A DNA stretch of 64,000 nucleotides, taken from NCBI RefSeq assembly GCF_001514235.1, contig NZ_KQ948927.1, positions 319,813-383,812 of the forward strand. Reading direction: 5' to 3'. Shown here piece by piece: positions 40,379 through 49,513 of this stretch. The position numbers and the translations under genes were made by a program. Numbering within the stretch: position 1 is the first letter of the stretch; every line of letters starts with the position of its first letter. Below the pieces are notes generated by a model that searched no databases, was not told the origin of the DNA, and was given only the letters and a program-made list of their open reading frames with translations. Origin of the DNA: Streptomyces caeruleatus. GTDB lineage: Bacteria; Actinomycetota; Actinomycetes; Streptomycetales; Streptomycetaceae.

Positions 40379-41704
40379 TCACAGACCCGGAATCCGGCCG
40401 TTGCGGAACAGGTCCACGAAGATCTGGTGGTCGGTACGCGCGCGTGCGCCGTAGTCGTGGGCGAAGGAGACCAGGAGTTCCGCGAAGCCGTCCTCGTCGG
40501 CCGCGATGGCCGCGTCGATGGCCCGCTCGGTGGAGAAGGGCACCAGCGACTCGCCGGAGGTGTCGTCCGCGGCCGCGTGCATGGTGGCCGTGGCCCGGCC
40601 GAGGTCGGCGACGACCGCCGCGATCTCCTCCGGGTCGTCGATGTCGCCCCAGTCCAGGTCCACCGCGTACGGCGAGACCTCGGCGACCAGCTGGCCCGCG
40701 CCGTCGAGCTCGGTCCAGCCGAGCCACGGGTCGGCGTTGGCCTGGAGGGCGCGCTGCGAGATCACCGTGCGGTGGCCCTCGTGCTGGAAGTAGTCGTGCA
40801 GCGCCTGGTCCGTGATGTGCCGGGAGACGGCCGGGGTCTGGGCCTGCTTGATGTAGATCACCACGTCGTTCTCGAGGGCGTCGGTGTGGCCCTCCAGCAG
40901 GATGTTGTACGACGGCAGGCCGGCCGAGCCGATGCCGATGCCGCGGCGGCCGACCACGTCCTTCACCCGGTACGAGTCCGGGCGGGCCAGCGAGGCGTCC
41001 GGCAGGGTCTCCAGGTAGCCGTCGAAGGCGGCGAGCACCTTGTAGCGCGTGGCCGCGTCCAGCTCGATGGCGCCGCCGCCCCCGGCGAAGCGGCGCTCGA
41101 AGTCCCGGATCTCGGTCATCGACTCCAGCAGCCCGAAACGGGTCAGCGCGCGGGCGTCACGCAGCGCGTCCAGCAGCGGGCCCTGCGCGGTGTCCAGCGT
41201 GAACGGCGGCACCTCGTCGCTCTTGGCGCCGGTCGCCAGGGCGTGCACGCGCTCGCGGTAGGCGGCCGCGTAGATCCGCACCAGCTCGGTGATCTGCTCG
41301 TCGCCGAGGGCCTTCGCGTACCCGATGAGGGCGATGGAGGCGGCGAAGCGCTTGAGGTCCCAGGTGAAGGGGCCGACGTAGGCCTCGTCGAAGTCGTTGA
41401 CGTTGAAGATCAGCCGGCCGTTGGCGTCCATGTACGTGCCGAAGTTCTCCGCGTGCAGGTCGCCGTGGATCCACACGCGCGAGGTGCGCTCGTCGAGGAA
41501 CGGGCCGCCCCGCTTCTCGGCGTCAAGATCGTGGTAGAAGAGGCACGCCGTGCCGCGGTAGAACGCGAAGGCCGAGGCCGCCATCTTCCGGAACTTCACG
41601 CGGAACGCGGCCGGATCGGCGGCCAGGAGCTCGCCGAAGGCGGTCTCGAAGACGGCGAGGATCTCGTCGCCGCGCTGCTCGTCGTTGAGCTGGGGGACCG
41701 ACAT
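40379..41704 (-). CDS. DUF2252 protein with kinase-like fold
   Basis: A 441-residue protein of the DUF2252 family. It has phosphotransferase-like motifs: HGDLHAENFG resembles the catalytic loop of aminoglycoside phosphotransferases and NVNDFDEA the metal-binding Asp motif. The substrate is unknown. The ribosome site AGGAGG lies before the ATG. Its promoter is well defined (41730-41759) and carries a palindrome in the spacer, so expression is probably repressible. Confidence 0.85.
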   Translation of the reverse strand: MSVPQLNDEQRGDEILAVFETAFGELLAADPAAFRVKFRKMAASAFAFYRGTACLFYHDLDAEKRGGPFLDERTSRVWIHGDLHAENFGTYMDANGRLIFNVNDFDEAYVGPFTWDLKRFAASIALIGYAKALGDEQITELVRIYAAAYRERVHALATGAKSDEVPPFTLDTAQGPLLDALRDARALTRFGLLESMTEIRDFERRFAGGGGAIELDAATRYKVLAAFDGYLETLPDASLARPDSYRVKDVVGRRGIGIGSAGLPSYNILLEGHTDALENDVVIYIKQAQTPAVSRHITDQALHDYFQHEGHRTVISQRALQANADPWLGWTELDGAGQLVAEVSPYAVDLDWGDIDDPEEIAAVVADLGRATATMHAAADDTSGESLVPFSTERAIDAAIAADEDGFAELLVSFAHDYGARARTDHQIFVDLFRNGRIPGL

Positions 41705-41729
41705 CGCTGGGTGCCTCCTGGTTGGTGCA

Positions 41730-41759
41730 TGTGTACGACAGCGTTTCTGTCGTCTCCAA
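41730..41759 (-). promoter_or_regulatory. DUF2252 promoter with palindromic operator
   Basis: Read on the minus strand, TTGGAG (41759-41754), an 18-base spacer and TACACA (41735-41730) form a promoter. The spacer is almost exactly filled by a perfect inverted repeat, ACGACAG (41735-41741) and CTGTCGT (41747-41753) with five bases between. A dimeric repressor bound here would block RNA polymerase. Confidence 0.5.
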
Positions 41760-41790
41760 CGGACGGGCCGCCGGGAAAGTGCCCGCGGCC

Positions 41791-41980
41791 CGAGGGCCTG
41801 TCGTTCGGATCATCCCGGCGTCGCGGGATCTGGCACGCGCATCTGCCGCGTTGTCGTCGGTCGCCGACGCTCCGCGTCGACTCCCTCCTCCGCCTTGCAG
41901 CTGCACGCACCAGATCCCGCTCGGGTCGGCCACGAGGCACCGCACCTCACAGCCGGCCTGATCCGAACGACAGGCCCTCG
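41791..41980. mobile_element. MITE-like element with 22 bp terminal inverted repeats
   Basis: The ends 41791-41812 and 41959-41980 are perfect inverted repeats of 22 bases (GGGCCTGTCGTTCGGATCA is the core of the left end). The 190 bp interior has no gene. I recall this end sequence as recurring in Streptomyces chromosomes, which fits a non-autonomous element, but I see no clear target duplication. It separates the DUF2252 promoter from dnaE. Confidence 0.65.
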
Positions 41981-42095
41981 CTGTGAAGGTACGCGGGGGA
42001 GCCCCGCCAGTGTCAGTCCCGAGGCATAGACTTCGACGCTGTCCCCGGAAGTGTCCGTCCGCCTGTCACCGAGTGTTTTCCATGGAGGCCAAGCC
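41981..42095 (+). promoter_or_regulatory. dnaE upstream region
   Basis: No gene is present. TAGACT (42027-42032) is a possible -10 element without a convincing -35. The ribosome binding site of dnaE is GGAGG at 42084-42088. Confidence 0.35.
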
Positions 42096-45000
42096 GTGTC
42101 AAAGCCGCCGTTCACGCACCTGCACGTCCACACCCAGTACTCGCTGCTGGACGGTGCCGCGCGGCTGAAGGACATGTTCAACGCCTGCAACGAGATGGGC
42201 ATGACGCACATCGCCATGTCCGACCACGGCAACCTCCACGGGGCGTACGACTTCTTCCACACCGCGAAGAAGGCCGGAATCACCCCGATCATCGGGATCG
42301 AGGCGTATGTCGCCCCCGAGTCCCGGCGCAACAAGCGCAAGATCCAGTGGGGCCAGCCGCATCAGAAGCGGGACGACGTCTCCGGTTCGGGTGGTTACAC
42401 CCACAAGACGATGTGGGCCGTGAACAAGACGGGCCTGCACAACATCTTCCGGCTCTCCTCCGACGCCTACGCCGAGGGCTGGCTCCAGAAGTGGCCCCGG
42501 ATGGACAAGGAGACGATCTCCCAGTGGTCCGAGGGGATCGTCGCCTCCACCGGCTGCCCCTCCGGCGAGGTCCAGACCCGGCTGCGGCTCGGGCAGGAGG
42601 AGGAGGCCCTGAAGGCCGCCGCCGACTACCAGGACATCTTCGGCAAGGACCGTTACTTCCTGGAGCTGATGGACCACGGCATCGACATCGAGCACCGGGT
42701 CCGCGACGGCCTGCTGGAGATCGGCAGGAAGCTCGGCATCCCCCCGCTGGTCACCAACGACTCGCACTACACGTACGCGCACGAGGCGGGCGCCCACGAC
42801 GCCCTGCTGTGCATCCAGACCGGCAAGAACCTCTCCGACCCGGACCGCTTCAAGTTCGACGGCACGGGCTACTACCTGAAGTCCACGGACGAGATGTACG
42901 CCATCGACTCCTCGGACGCCTGGCAGGAGGGCTGCGCCAACACCCTCCTCGTGGCCGAGATGGTCGACACCACCGGCATGTTCGAGTCGCGGAACCTGAT
43001 GCCGAAGTTCGACATCCCCGAGGGCTACACCGAGGTCACCTGGTTCAAGGAGGAGGTCCGCCGGGGCATGGAGCGCCGCTTCCCCGGCGGCATCCCCGAG
43101 GACCGCCAGAAGCAGGCCGACTACGAGATGGACGTCATCATCTCGATGGGCTTTCCCGGCTACTTCCTCGTCGTCGCCGACTTCATCATGTGGGCCAAGA
43201 ACAACGGCATCGCGGTCGGCCCCGGCCGAGGCTCCGCGGCCGGCTCGATCGTCGCCTACGCCATGGGCATCACCGACCTCGACCCGATCCCGCACGGCCT
43301 GATCTTCGAGCGGTTCCTCAACCCCGAGCGCATCTCGATGCCCGATGTCGACATCGACTTCGACGAGCGCCGGCGCGTCGAGGTGATCAGGTACGTGACG
43401 GAGAAGTACGGCGCCGACAAGGTCGCCATGATCGGCACCTACGGCAAGATCAAGGCGAAGAACGCGATCAAGGACTCCGCGCGCGTGCTGGGCTACCCGT
43501 ACGCCATGGGCGACCGACTCACCAAGGCCATGCCCGCCGACGTCCTGGGCAAGGGCATCGACCTCAACGGCATCACCGACCCCTCGCACCCCCGTTACTC
43601 GGAGGCGGGCGAGATCCGGGCGATGTACGAGAACGAGCCGGACGTGAAGAAGGTCATCGACACCGCGAAGGGCGTCGAGGGCCTGGTCCGGCAGATGGGC
43701 GTGCACGCCGCCGGCGTGATCATGTCCAGCGAGACCATCACCGAGCACGTGCCCGTCTGGGTGCGGCACACCGACGGCGTGACCATCACGCAGTGGGACT
43801 ACCCGAGCTGTGAGTCGCTCGGCCTGCTGAAGATGGACTTCCTCGGCCTGCGCAACCTGACGATCATGGACGACGCCGTCAAGATGGTGAAGTCCAACAA
43901 GGGCATCGACCTGGAGCTGCTGAGCCTCCCGCTGGACGACCCGACGACCTTCGAACTGCTCCAGCGCGGTGAGACCCTCGGTGTCTTCCAGTTCGACGGC
44001 GGCCCCATGCGCTCGCTGCTGCGCCTGATGAAGCCCGACAACTTCGAAGACATCTCCGCCGTCTCGGCCCTGTACCGTCCGGGCCCGATGGGCATGGACT
44101 CGCACACCAACTACGCGCTGCGCAAGAACAAGCTCCAGGAGATCACCCCGATCCACAAGGAGCTGGAGGAGCCCCTCGAAGAGGTCCTGGCCGTCACCTA
44201 CGGCCTGATCGTCTACCAGGAGCAGGTGCAGAAGGCCGCCCAGATCATCGCCGGCTACTCGCTCGGCGAGGCCGACATCCTCCGCCGCGTGATGGGCAAG
44301 AAGAAGCCCGAGGAACTGGCGAAGAACTTCGTCCTCTTCCAGGACGGCGCCCGCAAGAAGGGCTACAGCGACGAGGCCATCCAGGCCCTGTGGGATGTGC
44401 TGGTCCCGTTCGCCGGCTACGCGTTCAACAAGGCACACTCGGCCGCGTACGGCCTGGTGTCGTACTGGACCGCCTACCTCAAGGCGAACCACCCCGCCGA
44501 GTACATGGCCGCGCTGCTGACGTCCGTCAAGGACGACAAGGACAAGTCCGCGGTCTACCTCAACGAGTGCCGCCGCATGGGCATCAAGGTGCTCCCGCCG
44601 AACGTCAACGAGTCGGTGCACAACTTCGCCGCCCAGGGCGACGACGTGATCCTCTTCGGCCTCGAAGCCGTGCGCAACGTCGGCACGAACGTGGTCGAGT
44701 CGATCATCAAGAGCCGCAAGGCCAAGGGCAAGTACGCCTCCTTCCCTGACTACCTCGACAAGGTCGACGCGACCGCCTGCAACAAGCGCACCACGGAGTC
44801 GCTGATCAAGGCGGGCGCGTTCGACACCATGGGACACACCCGCAAGGGCCTCACCGCGCACTTCGAGCCGATGATCGACAACGTGGTCGCGGTCAAGCGC
44901 AAGGAGGCCGAGGGCCAGTTCGACCTCTTCGGCGGCATGGGCGAGGAGCAGAGCGACGAGCCCGGCTTCGGACTCGACGTCGTCTTCACCGACGAGGAGT

Positions 45001-45635
45001 GGGACAAGACCTATCTGCTCGCCCAGGAGCGGGAGATGCTCGGTCTGTACGTCTCCGACCACCCGCTCTTCGGCCTGGAGCACGTGCTGTCCGACAAGGC
45101 CGACGCGGGCATCGCCCAGCTGACGGGCGGCGAGCACGCCGACGGTGCCGTGGTGACCATCGGCGGCATCATCTCGGGCCTCCAGCGCAAGATGACCAAG
45201 CAGGGCAACGCCTGGGCCATCGCCACCGTCGAGGACCTCGCCGGTTCCATCGAGTGCATGTTCTTCCCGGCGACGTACCAGCTCGTCTCGACCCAACTCG
45301 TCGAGGACGCGGTCGTGTTCGTCAAGGGCCGTCTCGACAAGCGCGAGGACGTGCCGCGGCTGGTCGCGATGGAGCTCCAGGTCCCCGACCTGTCGAACGC
45401 GGGCACCAACGCGCCGGTGATCCTCACCATTCCGGCCACCAGGGTCACCCCGCCGATGATCAACCGCCTCGGCGAGATCCTCACCCATCACAAGGGCGAC
45501 AGCGAGGTCCGCATCAAGCTCCAGGGACCGACCAAGACGACGGTGCTCCGGCTGGACCGGCACCGCGTGAAGCCCGACCCGGCGCTCTTCGGCGACCTGA
45601 AGGTGCTGCTCGGACCGTCCTGTCTCGCGGGCTGA
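42096..45635 (+). CDS. dnaE: DNA polymerase III alpha subunit DnaE
   Basis: An 1179-residue replicative polymerase (DnaE1 type). The N-terminal PHP domain starts THLHVHTQYSLLDGAARL. The catalytic motif PDVDIDF is at 416-422, followed by fingers, the helix-hairpin-helix region, and a C-terminal OB fold (VTIGGIISGLQRKMTKQGN) that contacts single-stranded DNA. The GTG start is seven bases after GGAGG; an ATG-like start at 42051 has no support. It is transcribed alone and ends at a strong bidirectional hairpin. Confidence 0.98.
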   Translation: MSKPPFTHLHVHTQYSLLDGAARLKDMFNACNEMGMTHIAMSDHGNLHGAYDFFHTAKKAGITPIIGIEAYVAPESRRNKRKIQWGQPHQKRDDVSGSGGYTHKTMWAVNKTGLHNIFRLSSDAYAEGWLQKWPRMDKETISQWSEGIVASTGCPSGEVQTRLRLGQEEEALKAAADYQDIFGKDRYFLELMDHGIDIEHRVRDGLLEIGRKLGIPPLVTNDSHYTYAHEAGAHDALLCIQTGKNLSDPDRFKFDGTGYYLKSTDEMYAIDSSDAWQEGCANTLLVAEMVDTTGMFESRNLMPKFDIPEGYTEVTWFKEEVRRGMERRFPGGIPEDRQKQADYEMDVIISMGFPGYFLVVADFIMWAKNNGIAVGPGRGSAAGSIVAYAMGITDLDPIPHGLIFERFLNPERISMPDVDIDFDERRRVEVIRYVTEKYGADKVAMIGTYGKIKAKNAIKDSARVLGYPYAMGDRLTKAMPADVLGKGIDLNGITDPSHPRYSEAGEIRAMYENEPDVKKVIDTAKGVEGLVRQMGVHAAGVIMSSETITEHVPVWVRHTDGVTITQWDYPSCESLGLLKMDFLGLRNLTIMDDAVKMVKSNKGIDLELLSLPLDDPTTFELLQRGETLGVFQFDGGPMRSLLRLMKPDNFEDISAVSALYRPGPMGMDSHTNYALRKNKLQEITPIHKELEEPLEEVLAVTYGLIVYQEQVQKAAQIIAGYSLGEADILRRVMGKKKPEELAKNFVLFQDGARKKGYSDEAIQALWDVLVPFAGYAFNKAHSAAYGLVSYWTAYLKANHPAEYMAALLTSVKDDKDKSAVYLNECRRMGIKVLPPNVNESVHNFAAQGDDVILFGLEAVRNVGTNVVESIIKSRKAKGKYASFPDYLDKVDATACNKRTTESLIKAGAFDTMGHTRKGLTAHFEPMIDNVVAVKRKEAEGQFDLFGGMGEEQSDEPGFGLDVVFTDEEWDKTYLLAQEREMLGLYVSDHPLFGLEHVLSDKADAGIAQLTGGEHADGAVVTIGGIISGLQRKMTKQGNAWAIATVEDLAGSIECMFFPATYQLVSTQLVEDAVVFVKGRLDKREDVPRLVAMELQVPDLSNAGTNAPVILTIPATRVTPPMINRLGEILTHHKGDSEVRIKLQGPTKTTVLRLDRHRVKPDPALFGDLKVLLGPSCLAG

Positions 45636-45651
45636 CCGCGCCGTACGCGCG

Positions 45652-45685
45652 AGAGGGGCGCACCCCGTGCGGGGTGCGCCCCTCT
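45652..45685. terminator. Bidirectional terminator after dnaE
   Basis: Perfect 15-base arms (45652-45666 and 45671-45685) with the loop GTGC, 16 bases past the dnaE stop. A convergent small gene ends at 45724, so the hairpin can serve both. Confidence 0.85.
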
Positions 45686-45723
45686 TCCATGTGCCTGGGT
45701 CTCAACAACCCGTTATGCGGATG

Positions 45724-45888
45724 TCAGTTGTGACCGAAGCGCTTCTGCCGCCCCTTGCGGGCCATGTCGCCCGGCGTCACCTGCGCGATGCGCTGCTCGG
45801 TCTGCGTCTCCATCGACGGCTGCTCAACCTGCTGCTGACCACGCTCGGACTGCGGCTGCTTACGGTCCTGCTTCTTGTTCTTGGCCAT
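45724..45888 (-). CDS. Small basic protein, 54 residues, unknown function
   Basis: A 54-residue protein beginning MAKNKKQDRKQPQ and ending RKGRQKRFGHN. It is Lys/Arg/Gln-rich, has no Cys or membrane segment, and is probably largely disordered; it may bind nucleic acid. The gene is real: AGGAGG lies seven bases before the ATG, the stop is next to a terminator, and basic proteins of this kind are frequent in Streptomyces. No known function. Confidence 0.75.
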   Translation of the reverse strand: MAKNKKQDRKQPQSERGQQQVEQPSMETQTEQRIAQVTPGDMARKGRQKRFGHN

Positions 45889-46132
45889 GGTGATGCCTCC
45901 TGTGGGGATCTAGGGGCCAGGGCCGGGACCAGATTCACATAGGCTTATAAAGAACGCATTTCGGATAATTACCGTGTGTAACAGCGGTTGTCGGGGCGTG
46001 AGGCATGGCGCGTCGAGGAGGCGATGCCCCGAAACGCCACGCCGAAGATCGAGTTCGCCCCGTTAACCCCCGCGTGGTCGGGCAGACTCGAAGGAAGCCC
46101 AAAGCAAACCTCCCGGGAAGAGGGTGAGACGC

Positions 46133-47347
46133 GTGGACCGCTGCATCGTCCTGGTGGACGCCGGGTATCTGCTGGGGGCCGCCGCGAGCCTCCTCGCCGG
46201 GGAACCCTCCCGGTCCCGGATCACCGTCGACCACGCGGCCCTCATCCAGGGGTTGCGCGAACGCGCGGAGTCCGACACCCAACAGCCCCTGCTGCGCATC
46301 TACTGGTTCGACGGCGCCCCCGACCGCGTCCCCCAACCCGAGCACCGCAGGCTGCGCGTGATGCCCCGGGTCACCGTCCGGCTCGGCGCCCTGACCCGCA
46401 GCGACGGCCGCTGGGCACAGAAGGGCGTCGACGCCGCGATGCACGCCGAACTGACCGAACTGGCCCGCAACCGCGCCTGTTCCGACGTCGTGCTGGTGAC
46501 CGGTGACGGCGATCTGCTGCCGGGCATGATGGCCGCCAAGGAGCACGGGGTCGCCGTACACCTGTGGGCCGTCCAGGCCGCCGACGGCGACTACAACCAG
46601 TCCGAGGACCTGGTCGCCGAGGCCGACGAGCGGCGCGTCCTCGACCGTACGTGGATCACCAAGGCCGTACGCGCCAAGGAGCTCACCGGGGTGTGCGCCC
46701 CACAGCCCGCGCCCCGGCCCGAGATCGCCGCGATCCTGTCCGCGCCGCTGCCCGACTCCGCGCTCGGCGCGCGGGCCGAGCGGACCGTCGAGGAGAGCGA
46801 GCACGCCCCGGCCGCCTCGGAGAACGGCACCCAGGAGCGGGTGCCGGCCCCCAAGGGCGTGCCCACGCCGAAGGACCTCGCCGCCCTGCGCGCACCCGGT
46901 GTGCCGCCCGCCCAGCACCCGACGAGCGCGACGCTGCGCTGGTCCTCCGACAAGGGGTGGGTCGACCGGCCCGGCGTCGCGGCCGAGTCGCCCGACGTCG
47001 CCTCGATGCCGACCCTCGCGCAGCTGACCACGGCGGAGCAGCGCTGGGCCGACCGGGAGGAGGACATCACCACGGTCGGCGGCGACCCGTACGAGGTCGG
47101 GCAGGTCTTCGCACGGCGCTGGATGGCCCGGCTCGGGGAGCAGGGGCAGCTGCAGAAGCTGTCCGGGATGTATCCGCGGATCCCGCACCGCATCGACGGG
47201 GAGCTGCTCAGGTACGCGGCCCGCTTCGGGCTGCTCGCGCACAAGGACGACCAGATCGACGAGCACGACCGGTACGCGATCCGGGCCGGGTTCTGGCGCG
47301 AGATCGACGTCCGGACGGCCGCGGAGCACGCGCCCGCCGGGGAGTGA
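46133..47347 (+). CDS. NYN-domain (PIN-like) protein
   Basis: A 404-residue protein. Residues 1-155 form a NYN domain, a PIN-like RNase fold, with acidic residues in VLVDAGYLL, IYWFDGAP, KGVDAAMHAEL and VLVTGDGDLLPGM. A Pro/Ala-rich linker (about 185-290) leads to a conserved C-terminal helical region ending in AIRAGFWREIDV. A role in RNA processing is inferred from the family. The GTG at 46133 is about nine bases after AGAGGG; GTG at 46124 adds three residues but lies directly on the ribosome site. Confidence 0.85.
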   Translation: MDRCIVLVDAGYLLGAAASLLAGEPSRSRITVDHAALIQGLRERAESDTQQPLLRIYWFDGAPDRVPQPEHRRLRVMPRVTVRLGALTRSDGRWAQKGVDAAMHAELTELARNRACSDVVLVTGDGDLLPGMMAAKEHGVAVHLWAVQAADGDYNQSEDLVAEADERRVLDRTWITKAVRAKELTGVCAPQPAPRPEIAAILSAPLPDSALGARAERTVEESEHAPAASENGTQERVPAPKGVPTPKDLAALRAPGVPPAQHPTSATLRWSSDKGWVDRPGVAAESPDVASMPTLAQLTTAEQRWADREEDITTVGGDPYEVGQVFARRWMARLGEQGQLQKLSGMYPRIPHRIDGELLRYAARFGLLAHKDDQIDEHDRYAIRAGFWREIDVRTAAEHAPAGE

Positions 47348-47522
47348 GCCGGACGGGTGACGGCGGGGCCGGCACCGTCGGGCCCCGCATCGCCGCCGGC
47401 GTTGAGCGCCGTTGCGGCTGATTTGTGGGGCCCGGTGGATTTCGGGCGGCGAGCTGGCGGTTTGTGGCGACTGGCCGACCCGAGGGTAGATCAGGCTCAC
47501 GGACCCCTTAGGCTCGTCCCTT
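47348..47522 (+). promoter_or_regulatory. Gap between NYN gene and ABC transporter genes
   Basis: Contains a hairpin (GCGGGGCC 47363-47370 with GGCCCCGC 47381-47388) that probably terminates the NYN gene, and a -10-like TAGGCT (47509-47514) eight bases before the GTG of the ATPase gene, which has no ribosome site and may be leaderless. Confidence 0.5.
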
Positions 47523-48542
47523 GTGAGTACGCGCGCGGCACAGGCACTTCGGCACAGCGGCGATGTCGTGTGCGCGGTGCGCGGGCTGACCAAGACCTAC
47601 CCGGCCGTCCGCGGGCGCCGCGGCACACCCGGCACACCCGAGGTACGGGCCACCGACGACGTACGGCTGGACATCCGGCGCGGCGAGATCTTCGGGCTGC
47701 TCGGCCCGAACGGCGCCGGCAAGACCACCCTCGTACGCCAGCTCACCGGACTGATGCGGCCCGACCGCGGCAGCGTGGAGATCCTCGGGCACGACATCGT
47801 GCGCCACCCCGAGCGGGCCGCGCGGATCCTCGCCTACCTCGGCCAGGAGTCCACCGCGCTCGACGAACTGACCGTCTCGCTGGCCGCCGAGACCACCGGG
47901 CGGCTGCGCGGCCTGGACGTACGGCAGGCGCGTGCCGAACGGGACGCCGTACTCGACGAGCTGGGCCTCGGGCCGCTCGCCGGACGGCCGATCAAGAAGC
48001 TGTCCGGCGGTCAGCGCCGGCTGGCCTGCTTCGCCGCCGCGCTGGTCGGGGAGCGGCCGCTGCTCGTGCTCGACGAGCCGACCACCGCCATGGACCCGGT
48101 GGCACGGCGGGCCGTGTGGTCGGCTGTGGACCGCCGACGGGCCGAGCGCGCGACGACCGTGCTGCTGGTCACCCACAACGTCATCGAGGCCGAGACCGTG
48201 CTAGACCGGGTCGCGGTGCTCGACCGGGGCCGCGTCATCGCCTGCGACACTCCGTCCGGGCTCAAGGAACGGGTCGCGGGCGAGGTGCGGGTCGAGCTGC
48301 TGTGGCGGGACCGGGCTCCCCTGGAGGTGCCCGAGGTCGCAGCCCTCCAGGACCGGGTCGTGGAGTCCGGGCGGCGCTGGACGCTGCGGCTCGCGCCCGA
48401 GGAGGCCCGCGCGGTCGTCGCCACCGTCACCGGCGGGGCCGCGTTCGCCGCGCTGGATGACTTCACGCTGGCCACGCCGAGCCTGGAGGACGTCTACCTG
48501 GCGCTGGGCGGGGCCGCGCAGCAGGGGCTGGTGAAGGCTTGA
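47523..48542 (+). CDS. ABC transporter ATP-binding protein
   Basis: A 339-residue ATPase of the DrrA/NodI-type exporter class. Walker A is GPNGAGKTT, the signature is LSGGQRR and Walker B is LLVLDEPT, with the switch histidine in THN. A C-terminal domain of about 90 residues follows the ATPase core. The permease follows after 112 bases, so the two make an exporter of an unknown compound. The GTG sits behind a -10 element rather than a ribosome site. Confidence 0.92.
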   Translation: MSTRAAQALRHSGDVVCAVRGLTKTYPAVRGRRGTPGTPEVRATDDVRLDIRRGEIFGLLGPNGAGKTTLVRQLTGLMRPDRGSVEILGHDIVRHPERAARILAYLGQESTALDELTVSLAAETTGRLRGLDVRQARAERDAVLDELGLGPLAGRPIKKLSGGQRRLACFAAALVGERPLLVLDEPTTAMDPVARRAVWSAVDRRRAERATTVLLVTHNVIEAETVLDRVAVLDRGRVIACDTPSGLKERVAGEVRVELLWRDRAPLEVPEVAALQDRVVESGRRWTLRLAPEEARAVVATVTGGAAFAALDDFTLATPSLEDVYLALGGAAQQGLVKA

Positions 48543-48654
48543 GCACACAGACTGTCGTTTCCGTATCCGTCTTCGTACCCGTGCGGGACAGGGCCACCGT
48601 GCGGAACAGGGACACCTCCCCGGTGGACCCCCGTGTGAAAGGGAGCAGCGCCAC

Positions 48655-49479
48655 GTGAGTGTCGTACCCGCCGAGGTTCTGCCGGGCAGCGTCCTGGCCG
48701 TGGACGAGACGGCCCGCCCGGCCGCGGCCGAGCTCGGGCCGAGGGCGCGGCTGTGGCCGTCGCTGTGCGCCGTGTACCGGGCGCAGCTCTCCCGTGCCCG
48801 GGTCGCGCGCATCCCGCTGCTGTTCGTGGCGACCTTCCAGTCGATCGGGATCATGATCCTGATGCGCGGAGTCGTGGACGGCGGCGCCGAGGCGCAGGCC
48901 GTGGTCGCCGGGTCGTCGGTGCTCGTCGTGGCCTTCGTCGCGCTCAACCTGCTCGCCCAGTACTTCGGGCAGCTGCGGGCCAGCGGCGGGCTCGACCACT
49001 ACGCCACGCTGCCGGTGCCGCCCGCCGCCGTGGTGCTGGGGGCGGCGGGGGCGTACGCCTCCTTCACCGTGCCGGGGACCGTGGTGACGGCGCTCTTCGG
49101 GTGCGTGCTGTTCGGGCTGCCGGTGGCGCATCTGTGGGTGCTCGTCGCGGTGATCCCGCTGGCCGGCGCCGCGCTCGCCGGACTCGGTGCCGCGCTCGGG
49201 CTGCTCGCGCCGCGGCCCGAACTGGCCACGCTGCTCGGGCAGTTGGGGATGTCCGCGGCTCTGCTGCTGGGCGTGCTGCCGGCCGACCGGATGCCCGAGG
49301 TGGTGCGGTTCGCTCGGGATCTGCTGCCCTCGACGTACGGCGTGGAGGCCTTCGCGCGGACCTTCGGGCCGCACCCCGACTGGGCGTTCGTGCTCGGGGA
49401 CCTGGCCGTGTGCGGGGTGGTCGGCGTCGTCTCGCTGGCCGTCGCCACCTGGGCGTACCGCCGGGCGGCCGTCCGGTGA
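48655..49479 (+). CDS. ABC transporter permease (ABC-2 type)
   Basis: A 274-residue membrane protein with six helices, of the ABC-2 family. Motifs are few, but residues 20-70 form the typical first helix region (LWPSLCAVYRAQLSRARVARIP) and the rest is hydrophobic. It pairs with the ATPase gene just upstream. The GTG has GGGAG nine bases before it. The exported compound cannot be deduced. Confidence 0.87.
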   Translation: MSVVPAEVLPGSVLAVDETARPAAAELGPRARLWPSLCAVYRAQLSRARVARIPLLFVATFQSIGIMILMRGVVDGGAEAQAVVAGSSVLVVAFVALNLLAQYFGQLRASGGLDHYATLPVPPAAVVLGAAGAYASFTVPGTVVTALFGCVLFGLPVAHLWVLVAVIPLAGAALAGLGAALGLLAPRPELATLLGQLGMSAALLLGVLPADRMPEVVRFARDLLPSTYGVEAFARTFGPHPDWAFVLGDLAVCGVVGVVSLAVATWAYRRAAVR

Positions 49480-49513
49480 CGCGCCGCACAGGGCGGCCTG
49501 GCACGATGGCAGG

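Noticed and set aside
42099-45563. A 1154-codon open frame on the strand opposite dnaE
   Set aside because: It has the Arg/Gly/Val/Asp-rich look of a GC-biased antisense frame, has no domain, and lies fully over dnaE.
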